Shown piece by piece: positions 16,978-24,398 of a stretch of 61,996 nucleotides of DNA. The notes below the pieces were generated by a model. It made no database searches. It saw only the letters and a program-made list of their open reading frames with translations, and was not told where the DNA came from. This stretch comes from a virus. The translations under genes were made by a program, and so were the position numbers. The DNA lies in IMG/VR virus record IMGVR_UViG_3300008452_005740, positions 1-61,996 of that record. One strand, 5' to 3'. Numbering within the stretch: the stretch's first letter is position 1; each line of letters starts with the position of its first letter.

Positions 16978-18450
16978 ATGGCAAAGGGAAAGACTTTATT
17001 TGTAACAGATTTTGATGATACCTTGGCACGCACAGATGCCAAGGTTATTGTCGTTAGAAATGGTAATCGGATAGAAATGGATCCAGCTGAATATGCTACA
17101 TATGAAGAACAGCCGGGCGATCAATTTGATTTTTCAGAATTTGAGCAATTAAAAAATCCACGACCAATTCAACGATTTGTTAAATTATTAAAAGCTGCAG
17201 TAGAGAGCGCAGATAAAGTTGTGGTTTTAACGGCCCGAGGGCATACTAGACCAGTTGCACAATTTTTAAAAATGATTGGAATTCGTTCGGGTAGTGTTGC
17301 AATTGCGGCACTGGGAGATTCCAACCCAGAAAAAAAAGCAAGATACATAGAAAAACAAATACAAGACGGATACACTAGAGTTGCATTTGTTGACGACTCA
17401 CCAAAAAATATTGAAGCAGTCAATAAATTAAAAGCAAAATATCCAGACGTTAAGATGTTGGTGCATCAAGTAAAAGAACCTGAAGAACCTACAACATCTC
17501 CTAAAAAAGAAGTTGAACTTCGTCCTATTAAAAAAGGTGATGACGATTACGTACAAGCAGACGAGTGGATACGTACCCAACATTATCTCAAAAAATGGCC
17601 AAAGTCTGTTCAATCCACATTAGGCGTATATGTTGATGGTAAATTGTCGGGAACATTGGTCTATGGTATTGGGACAAGAGGGCAAGCGGCAACCGATATT
17701 TTTGGACCAGGTGTGATGGCAAACAATCAACTGTGGGAACTTCAACGGGCGTTCACTACTGACGAAGCAAAACAATTAGTACCAAATCTTGGGTCAATGG
17801 TAATATCGCGTGGTAATGAATACATTCGTACAAACGCAAAAACTAAAGACGGTAAACCAGTAAAAGCAATTGTATCCTACGCAGACAGCGCACAAGGTCA
17901 CGCAGGGTCTGTGTATAAAGCAAGTAATGCAACATATCTTGGAGAACAACCACCTCGTACTGGTTGGGCAATTACGGATCCAAAAACAGGCGATACAGTA
18001 ACTCGAACAACAATTAAATCTTCTGTACTAAAATCGTTAGCAGACAAAGGATTTTTTATTGAGAAATTAAAGCCGGAAACTGGTAAACATAAATTTTTAT
18101 ACGCATTGGGTAAAGACCAGAATGAAAGGGATCAGTTGTTAGCTCAAATTAAAAAACCTATATTTGATTATCCAAAGGACGGGCAACCTGCGAAAGAAAT
18201 TGAAAACGCAGCAAAAAAACGTTTGGCTGTAAAGAAACCACAACCAGCACCACCAACTACCACACCAAAATCAAAAAGAGAAACAATAAAACAATTATTA
18301 AGAAGTAAAGTCACTAATCCAGATACGGGTGAGAAGATTTTTGTACAGACGGCATTACGTAAAGACAAAACACATTCAGCGTATAAACAAGCAATGGGTA
18401 TGGTAAATGCGTACGCAAAAAGATTTGGAATAAGAGTTAAACCACGTTAA
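16978..18450 (+). CDS. HAD phosphatase / Mom-like acyltransferase fusion
   Basis: 490 aa. Residues 5-160 are a HAD-superfamily hydrolase: DFDDT (D11, D13), LTARG, KKARYIEKQI and FVDDSPKN give motifs I-IV, as in polynucleotide 3'-phosphatases. Residues ~190-330 fit a GNAT-like Mom family: QHYLKKWP, ELQRAFT, then IVSYADSAQGHAGSVYKASN with YLG. Mu Mom modifies adenine to block restriction. The C-terminal ~50 residues (NPDTGEKIFVQTAL) match the end of the 855-aa protein at 624-3191. Fusing two nucleic-acid enzymes within a head cluster is unusual. Activity on DNA is inferred. Confidence 0.75.
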   Translation: MAKGKTLFVTDFDDTLARTDAKVIVVRNGNRIEMDPAEYATYEEQPGDQFDFSEFEQLKNPRPIQRFVKLLKAAVESADKVVVLTARGHTRPVAQFLKMIGIRSGSVAIAALGDSNPEKKARYIEKQIQDGYTRVAFVDDSPKNIEAVNKLKAKYPDVKMLVHQVKEPEEPTTSPKKEVELRPIKKGDDDYVQADEWIRTQHYLKKWPKSVQSTLGVYVDGKLSGTLVYGIGTRGQAATDIFGPGVMANNQLWELQRAFTTDEAKQLVPNLGSMVISRGNEYIRTNAKTKDGKPVKAIVSYADSAQGHAGSVYKASNATYLGEQPPRTGWAITDPKTGDTVTRTTIKSSVLKSLADKGFFIEKLKPETGKHKFLYALGKDQNERDQLLAQIKKPIFDYPKDGQPAKEIENAAKKRLAVKKPQPAPPTTTPKSKRETIKQLLRSKVTNPDTGEKIFVQTALRKDKTHSAYKQAMGMVNAYAKRFGIRVKPR

Positions 18451-18467
18451 ATAATTTCGGAGGAAGT

Positions 18468-18677
18468 ATGGAAGTTACGGTAAGAGAAGGAAAAGATGAG
18501 TTGTCAAAGGCTTTAAAGGTTTTCAATAGTATGGTAAAAAAATCAGAACTAATCCCAGAACTTAAACGTAGAGAATTTTTTTTGAAGCCATCTAAAAAAC
18601 GTATAGCAAAGCGCCAAGAAGCTCTTCGTAGACGAAAACGGGAAGAAAAAAGATTAGCTCGTCAAAAAAAGTATTAA
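18468..18677 (+). CDS. rpsU: Phage-encoded ribosomal protein bS21
   Basis: 69 aa, full length for bS21. It aligns well with the bacterial family: VREG at the start, ALKVFNSMVKKSELIPELKR, then RREFFLKPSKKR and an Arg/Lys-rich helix (EALRRRKREEKRL). bS21 binds the 30S platform near the anti-Shine-Dalgarno sequence and promotes initiation. Phage copies occur in some pelagiphages and huge phages and may replace host bS21. Its Shine-Dalgarno GGAGG at 18459-18463 is a perfect anti-SD match four bases from the ATG. Confidence 0.93.
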   Translation: MEVTVREGKDELSKALKVFNSMVKKSELIPELKRREFFLKPSKKRIAKRQEALRRRKREEKRLARQKKY

Positions 18678-18709
18678 TTAATAAAATTGAATTTTTAGAA
18701 AATAACCTT

Positions 18710-18721
18710 ATATTTATTATA
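18710..18721 (+). promoter_or_regulatory. ATATTTATTATA motif upstream of gp22
   Basis: A looser copy of the recurrent AT-rich intergenic motif, 89 nt before the gp22 ATG, in a 133-nt gap with no gene. The longer spacing and imperfect match make this weaker than the other copies. Confidence 0.3.
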
Positions 18722-18722
18722 G

Positions 18723-18749
18723 AAACACTAGTTTATTATTAGTGGGTTT
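18723..18749 (+). terminator. Possible weak hairpin between rpsU and gp22
   Basis: CACTA (18726-18730) pairs with TAGTG (18740-18744) around a 9-nt loop, with AAA/TTT able to extend it past a GG bulge. A short T-rich tail follows. It could equally be a leader hairpin for gp22 mRNA. Confidence 0.25.
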
Positions 18750-18810
18750 AATTTCAAAGTAAAATAGCAGATACTAATATCTACTTAAATCCCTATAGGA
18801 GTAACATTTT

Positions 18811-19899
18811 ATGGCAGAAATTACTAACAAGCTTTTAAAACAAGCTATTGCAGATGCAGAAGCAGTTCGTGAAACTGCTATTGCTAATGCTAAGCTCGTT
18901 TTGGAAGAATCAATCACCCCACAAATTAAGGGTATGATTGCACGCCGTCTCCGTGTTGAAGCAGAAGGTGCTACGGAAACACCAGAACTTAAGAAAGACG
19001 CACCAGAAATGGAAGAAGCAACAGAAACACCATTTGAAGATGGTGAAGCAGAAGGTTCTTCCGAAATGCCAGCTGACAGTTCAACTATCGGCACCGGCGA
19101 CAACAAAGAACCATCAGATGATGCATTTGATGCATCAGAAATGGATATGAGTGGTGAAGCACCATCTGATAGTGAAACCGATTGGTATGATGATTGGGAC
19201 GAAGCAGATTTCGATCTCGGTGAAATTATCAAAGAATTAGAAAACGATATCGCAGCTCTCTCTGGTTCGGAAGAAAATAAAGAAGAATCAGAAGAAGAAA
19301 TGCCAGAAGCTCCAGTAGCTGAAGCAAAGGAAGAAGAAAAAGAAGCTCCAGTAGCTGAAGCAAAGGAAGAAGAAGAGAAGGAAGAATTAAAGGAAAGTGA
19401 AGAAAAAGAAGAAGAAGTTTCCCTTGAAGAAATTCTTGCAGAACTTGAAGCCGAAGACGACCTAGCCGGTGCTGAAGCACATGGTGGTGAGGACAAGACA
19501 CACGCAATGGCTGCTAAACTTGCAGGACTCAAGCAAGAACTCGCACAATATAGAGAAGCAGTTAATGTTCTCCGTGGCCGTTTACAAGAAGTTAACTTGT
19601 TAAACGCTAAGTTACTCTTTACAAACAAGATTTTCCGTAAGGAAGGACTCAATAATGATCAAAAAGTTCGCATTGTCGAATCATTCGATCGAGCAACCAC
19701 CGTTCGTGAAGTTAAGCTTGTTTACGCTGCACTTGTAGAAAATCTTTCAGTAGCAGCTAAAACTTTCAACGCATCACGCAAGAAAGTTGTAGTAGAAGGT
19801 TTAGCATCAAAAGCTACACCAAGTACAGCACCAAAGGCTGAAGTTATCGTTGAAAATACGATAGCAAAACGTTTACAACAACTCGCAGGCATTCTATAA
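18811..19899 (+). CDS. 22: Prohead core scaffold (T4 gp22-like)
   Basis: 362 aa. Position between protease and capsid genes, an N-terminal helix (ITNKLLKQAIADAEAVRE), a very acidic centre with a near-repeat EAPVAEAKEEE (residues ~165-195), and a basic C-terminus ending KRLQQLAGIL fit the T4 scaffold. It forms the core around which gp23 assembles and is destroyed by gp21. The acidic insert makes it longer than T4 gp22 (269 aa). GGAG lies upstream of the ATG. Confidence 0.88.
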   Translation: MAEITNKLLKQAIADAEAVRETAIANAKLVLEESITPQIKGMIARRLRVEAEGATETPELKKDAPEMEEATETPFEDGEAEGSSEMPADSSTIGTGDNKEPSDDAFDASEMDMSGEAPSDSETDWYDDWDEADFDLGEIIKELENDIAALSGSEENKEESEEEMPEAPVAEAKEEEKEAPVAEAKEEEEKEELKESEEKEEEVSLEEILAELEAEDDLAGAEAHGGEDKTHAMAAKLAGLKQELAQYREAVNVLRGRLQEVNLLNAKLLFTNKIFRKEGLNNDQKVRIVESFDRATTVREVKLVYAALVENLSVAAKTFNASRKKVVVEGLASKATPSTAPKAEVIVENTIAKRLQQLAGIL

Positions 19900-19916
19900 T
19901 CTAGGAGAAAATATAC

Positions 19917-21509
19917 ATGTCAGTACATGAACTTATTAGTGAAGCTAAGTCCGCTCACGATGTAATCATCAACCAAACACGCGGATTATCAGCAAAGTGG
20001 GAAAAGTCAGGTCTTCTTGAAGGCTTAAAGGGATATGAAAAGCAAGGTATGTCAGTTTTGCTTGAAAACCAAGCACAACAACTTATCAGTGAAGTAACAG
20101 TAACAAATCCACAAGGTGCAGGCACAGCTGGTGAAAACTGGGCAGGTGTTGCACTTCCATTAGTCCGTAAGGTCTTTGGTTCAATTGCATCAAAGAATTT
20201 CGTATCAGTTCAACCAATGAACCTCCCAGCAGGTTTGGTGTTCTATATGGACTTCAAGTACGGTAATACCGCAAACGGTCAAACCGCACAACAATCACTT
20301 TATGGTAGTACACTTTCTTCACCATTCACCACTTTCGGTAACCAAACTACCGGTGGTTTGTATGGTGCAGGACGTTATGGCTACTCAATCAATGACGCGT
20401 CAGTTGCAATCAATTCAGTAGCATCACAATCAGTAACATTTGCTGATGTAAACTACAATGATGAATTCCTTGTAACTGGTTCATTGACCAAGTACGTAGT
20501 ACCAGCAGTTTCTGCATCAAACGGTGATTTCTTAGCATCACGTGCATTCGTAATTTCTGGTTCAACCGTTGATTTTGCAAGCAAATTGCTTCCAGAATTT
20601 ACCAAGTATGATGGTACAAATCTTACCTTCATCGTAAACGCAACTACAAACGATGCAGCAACACATTTGTTCTTTGTCAAGCAACCAACGGACACAACCC
20701 GTGGTGACTTTGAAGATCGTACAGGCGGTCCAGTTGACGCAACAACTGATTTGGCAATTCCACAAATTGATTTGGAACTTAAGTCAGAAACTATCGTTGC
20801 TAAGACCCGTAAGTTGAAGGCAGTCTGGTCACCAGAACTTGCACAAGACTTGAACGCATACCACTCAATTGACGCAGAAGCAGAATTAACAGCAATGTTG
20901 AGTGACTATGTTGCAACTGAAATTGACCTTGAAATTCTTGATATGTTAATTGCAGCAGCACCAGCAGCTAACACCGAATACTGGTCAGCAGAAATTGGTA
21001 CTGTATGGAACGGTTCAACCTTTGCAGCTAACTCTTTCCAAGGAACTGCATGGACCAATATGACCTGGTACCAAACACTTGGTCAAAAGATGCAAAAAGT
21101 ATCAAACAAGATTCACCAAGCAACAATGCGTGGTGGTGCAAACTTCGCAGTTGTTTCGCCAACCGCAGCAACAATTCTTGAAACCATTCCTGGCTTCCAA
21201 GCTGGTACCGATGGTGACAAGATGGAATTCGCAGCTGGTGTAACCAAGATTGGTTCATTTGCTAACCGTTTCACCGTATACAAGAACCCATACATGAAGG
21301 AAAACGTAATGTTGATGGGCTTCCGTGGTTCACAATTCTTGGAAACTGGCGCAGTATATGCACCATACATTCCATTAATTATGACCCCACTTGTCTATGA
21401 TCCAAACAACTTCACACCACGTCGCGGCGTAATGACCCGTTACGCGAAGAAGATTGTTCGTCCGGAATTCTTCGGTAAGATCTACCTCGACAAGCTCTCA
21501 AGAGTTTAA
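19917..21509 (+). CDS. 23: Major capsid protein (T4 gp23-like)
   Basis: 530 aa, the same length class as T4 gp23 (521 aa). Seen: N-terminal prosequence with LISE, then TVTNPQGAGTAGENWAGVAL, FYMDFKYG, a central KLKAVWSPELAQDLNAYH region, and a C-terminal PYIPLIMTPLVYDP...RYAKK. HK97-fold shell subunit. The (I/L)xE rule predicts gp21 cleavage after E59. Codons in this gene favour C-ending forms more than its neighbours, as expected for very high expression. AGGAGA precedes the ATG and a strong terminator follows. Confidence 0.97.
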   Translation: MSVHELISEAKSAHDVIINQTRGLSAKWEKSGLLEGLKGYEKQGMSVLLENQAQQLISEVTVTNPQGAGTAGENWAGVALPLVRKVFGSIASKNFVSVQPMNLPAGLVFYMDFKYGNTANGQTAQQSLYGSTLSSPFTTFGNQTTGGLYGAGRYGYSINDASVAINSVASQSVTFADVNYNDEFLVTGSLTKYVVPAVSASNGDFLASRAFVISGSTVDFASKLLPEFTKYDGTNLTFIVNATTNDAATHLFFVKQPTDTTRGDFEDRTGGPVDATTDLAIPQIDLELKSETIVAKTRKLKAVWSPELAQDLNAYHSIDAEAELTAMLSDYVATEIDLEILDMLIAAAPAANTEYWSAEIGTVWNGSTFAANSFQGTAWTNMTWYQTLGQKMQKVSNKIHQATMRGGANFAVVSPTAATILETIPGFQAGTDGDKMEFAAGVTKIGSFANRFTVYKNPYMKENVMLMGFRGSQFLETGAVYAPYIPLIMTPLVYDPNNFTPRRGVMTRYAKKIVRPEFFGKIYLDKLSRV

Positions 21510-21527
21510 TAAACTTTTGATTGTAGT

Positions 21528-21557
21528 AAAATGGGAACCAGAAATGGTTCCCATTTT
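21528..21557 (+). terminator. Strong intrinsic terminator after the capsid gene
   Basis: A 13-bp perfect stem, AAAATGGGAACCA pairing with TGGTTCCCATTTT, closed by a GAAA tetraloop (21541-21544) and running into a U-tract. It separates gp23 from the neck genes. Confidence 0.92.
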
Positions 21558-21591
21558 TATGCCTATAACACAAGTTATCAAACAGTATTTG

Positions 21592-21600
21592 ATATTTATA
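21592..21600 (+). promoter_or_regulatory. ATATTTATA motif, candidate late promoter
   Basis: ATATTTATA lies 23 nt before the gp13 ATG and just after the capsid terminator, where a new transcript would be expected to start. Confidence 0.45.
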
Positions 21601-21623
21601 TCTGTATCTATTTGGGGAGACAC

Positions 21624-22787
21624 ATGCAAAATCGTGAACCAATTACGTTTGAAGAAAGACCTGTAAACCCATATGGATTAACTCCATTTGGTTTCTATGA
21701 TAACGATCCTCAATTTCAAATTGAAGCACCAAAAGCTGCAACATTCGTAGCACGCAGATTGGGATACCCAGTAGTTGATGTTGAGTTAACGCATAGACAA
21801 ATTTATGCATGTTTTGAGGAAGCAATAACGACATATAGTAATCAAGTTAATCAATTTAATGCACGAGAACATATGTTGTCGTTGCAAGGAATGAGTACGT
21901 CTACAGAAATTACTCAACGTAATATTATTTCTACACCAATTCCACAATTGGTAAAATTATCAGCACAATATGGAACTGAAGCAGAAAGTGGTGGTAATGT
22001 ATCAGTTAAATCTGCAGCAATTAGTGCATCAGCATACACTCAATCATATGATTTACGAAATTGGGTATTGCCAGAAGATACTGGAAAAGCAATAGAAGTT
22101 CGTCGTATCTATCACTACATGCCACCAGCCATTGCACGTTACTATGACCCATTTGCAACCACGGGTCTTGGTTTAACGAACTTGATGAGTGAATTTGGAT
22201 TTGATGGATACTCACCACCAGTTACCTTCGTGATGATGCCGGCATACGAAGATTTACTCCGTATTCAAGCAATTGAAATCAATGATATGATTCGTAAAAG
22301 TCAATACAGCTTTAGTATAGCAAATAATATTGTTCATTTTCAACCAGTTTTTAAAGTAAATTCTGTTGTGTGGTTTGATTATATGGTTGTAGATGATAAG
22401 ATGAGTGGAAATGCACTCTATCAATCTGGCTCAGAAAACTCTATTGTTTCTGATTTTTCAAATATTCCATATGATAATATCCAATACAAAAACATTAATA
22501 GTATTGGGCGTTTGTGGATTTACAAATACACATTAGCAACAGCAAAAGAATTATTAGGTAATATACGATCAAAGTATCAAAGAATACCTATTCCTGATGC
22601 TGAAATAACATTAGATGGTGAAACTTTGCGTAGAGAAGCTGCGGATGAAAAGAAGGGATTGGTTGAAGAACTTCGTGAAACGTTGGAACAAACGGGACAC
22701 CAAGCTCAATTAAAAAAGAGTATGGAAAATGCCGAAGCTATGCAGCAAATATTCAAGCACATCCCAACGCCAATATACATTTATTAA
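21624..22787 (+). CDS. 13: Neck protein (T4 gp13-like)
   Basis: 387 aa from ATG 21624 (GGGGAGA upstream). An in-frame upstream start would read through the terminator and promoter motif, so I reject it. N-terminal NPYGLTPFGFYDNDPQFQIE, ARRLGYPVVDVELTHRQIY and a C-terminal segment around NINSIGRLWIYKYTLA fit gp13. It closes the filled head and forms the collar to which the tail binds. Length is near T4 gp13 (309 aa) with a C-terminal extension. Confidence 0.88.
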   Translation: MQNREPITFEERPVNPYGLTPFGFYDNDPQFQIEAPKAATFVARRLGYPVVDVELTHRQIYACFEEAITTYSNQVNQFNAREHMLSLQGMSTSTEITQRNIISTPIPQLVKLSAQYGTEAESGGNVSVKSAAISASAYTQSYDLRNWVLPEDTGKAIEVRRIYHYMPPAIARYYDPFATTGLGLTNLMSEFGFDGYSPPVTFVMMPAYEDLLRIQAIEINDMIRKSQYSFSIANNIVHFQPVFKVNSVVWFDYMVVDDKMSGNALYQSGSENSIVSDFSNIPYDNIQYKNINSIGRLWIYKYTLATAKELLGNIRSKYQRIPIPDAEITLDGETLRREAADEKKGLVEELRETLEQTGHQAQLKKSMENAEAMQQIFKHIPTPIYIY

Positions 22788-22797
22788 GAGATAGTTA

Positions 22798-23253
22798 ATG
22801 CCACGCTTTGTATCTGAAAGAGACTTTCAGTTCTTCCAACACATCAACAAAGAAATAGTAATTGAAGTAGTTGATGTACCGGTCGTGTTGTATAGAATAA
22901 TTCCAGAAATTACTAGTGTAAACATTTACGGTGAATCTACGAGTAAAACTAGATACCGTGGAATTCAATTACATGGATTGGTTCAATATCCTAAAACTGA
23001 AGCAGTTTCAGAAGGATTTGGATTTGATACAACACAAACTGTCGAATTTAAATTTGTTAAAAAACTATTACAAGATGTTGATGTGTTTCCTGAAGTTGGT
23101 GATATTATTGGATATAATGACAATTTTTATGAAATTGATAATGTAAATGATGTACAATTGATAGCAAGTCGTCCACAATTTGATCATTCAATTATTTGCA
23201 CAACTCACTTGACTCGTCGTAGTGCAATTAATATTGAGGAAACGCACATATGA
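22798..23253 (+). CDS. 14: Neck protein (compact gp14-like)
   Basis: 151 aa. The segment EFKFVKKLLQDVDVFPEVGD then IIGYNDNFYEIDNVND recalls the GDLIYFPMDNSLFEI part of T4 gp14, and gene order (13, this gene, 15) agrees. It is clearly shorter than T4 gp14 (256 aa), so the name is by position and partial motif only. It overlaps the next gene by 4 nt (ATGA). Confidence 0.65.
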   Translation: MPRFVSERDFQFFQHINKEIVIEVVDVPVVLYRIIPEITSVNIYGESTSKTRYRGIQLHGLVQYPKTEAVSEGFGFDTTQTVEFKFVKKLLQDVDVFPEVGDIIGYNDNFYEIDNVNDVQLIASRPQFDHSIICTTHLTRRSAINIEETHI

Positions 23254-24044
23254 GCATTCCAAGATTTAATAGAGCATTAAAAACTACACGAAGCAGAACA
23301 AGTCGTGGGGAAGAAAATAAACAAGAAAAAGAACAAATACTACCAACGTCAGTAGGACTGATGACAGTAGATACTTCTATTATCAAATATCTACAATCAA
23401 AAATAGTTCCAGTAGTTACACAAGACGGTAAACAAATTAAAGTTCCTGTTATTTACGGAAATCCAGAAAGATGGAAGTCTGTACAACGTGATGGTGCCAT
23501 CCGTGACAAGAATGGTAAAATTCAGTTGCCAATCATAATGATACGGCGTACAAGCATAAAGAAAAATAGTATGAACTCACCGGTAAACAAATATCAAGAA
23601 TATCTGTTTAAAACTGGTTGGAATTCTCGTAATATATACGATAAATTTACGGCATTAAATGGAATCACTCCATCGCAAACATTTCAATCTGTGATGGTTC
23701 CCGACTATTACGATATTACATATGAAACCATCATATGGACCGAGTATATGGAACAGATGAATAAAATAGTAGAGAGCGTATCTTTTGAAAGTGATGAATA
23801 TTGGGGTGAAGATAACAATTATAAATTTATAACTAGAATCAATCAATTTGACCAAACAAATGATTTACCAAATGCAAATGACAGACTTGTAAGAAGCAGA
23901 TGTACTATAGACGTTAAGGCATACATCGTTCCAGAATCGGCATTAAACCGTGATGGAAATAGAGTCAGCACATCCCGTATAAACTACACCGCAAAGAAAG
24001 TTGTATTCAATTCCGAAATCGTGACAGACGTAAACGACATATAA
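23250..24044 (+). CDS. 15: Tail completion/sheath stabiliser (T4 gp15-like)
   Basis: 264 aa, very near T4 gp15 (272 aa). Key features are KVPVIYGNPERWKSVQRDG, KNGKIQLPIIMIRRTSI and the VPDYYDITYETIIWTEYMEQ region, typical of gp15. The hexamer caps the tail at its head-proximal end and joins the neck. Confidence 0.9.
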   Translation: MSIPRFNRALKTTRSRTSRGEENKQEKEQILPTSVGLMTVDTSIIKYLQSKIVPVVTQDGKQIKVPVIYGNPERWKSVQRDGAIRDKNGKIQLPIIMIRRTSIKKNSMNSPVNKYQEYLFKTGWNSRNIYDKFTALNGITPSQTFQSVMVPDYYDITYETIIWTEYMEQMNKIVESVSFESDEYWGEDNNYKFITRINQFDQTNDLPNANDRLVRSRCTIDVKAYIVPESALNRDGNRVSTSRINYTAKKVVFNSEIVTDVNDI

Positions 24045-24074
24045 AAAAATATCAATGTTTCAGAAAAATTTCAT

Positions 24075-24083
24075 ATATTTATG
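24075..24083 (+). promoter_or_regulatory. ATATTTATG motif, candidate late promoter
   Basis: One-base variant of the recurrent motif, 31 nt before the ATG at 24115, in the 70-nt gap after gp15. Confidence 0.33.
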
Positions 24084-24114
24084 ATAGGTATATAATTTTT
24101 AAAAAGGATTCTAT

Positions 24115-24375
24115 ATGAAAAAGGTCACGCCAGAAGAGTTGAAAGAAGTACAAGATTTACGGGACACGTTATATGTTATTACTTCTACTATCGGTGAAAT
24201 GCACCTTACAAAAGTGTTGTTACAAAAAGAAATCGAAACCGTAGAAAATAACATAAAAAACGAAGAACAAAAATTCACGGACTTCCAAGAAAGAGAAAAG
24301 GTTATTTATAATAAGTTGCAAGAAAAATATGGTACCGGTAACATCGATTTGAATACCGGAGAAATAACAGTATAA
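24115..24375 (+). CDS. Small coiled-coil protein upstream of sheath
   Basis: 86 aa, almost wholly coiled coil (LRDTLYVITSTIGEMHLTK...), ending EKYGTGNIDLNTGEITV. This ending is common in small phage proteins encoded near tail genes. AAGGA precedes the ATG. It may be a tail-assembly helper; the function is unknown. Confidence 0.75.
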   Translation: MKKVTPEELKEVQDLRDTLYVITSTIGEMHLTKVLLQKEIETVENNIKNEEQKFTDFQEREKVIYNKLQEKYGTGNIDLNTGEITV

Positions 24376-24398
24376 TATAACCCATTTGGAGGATTCGT

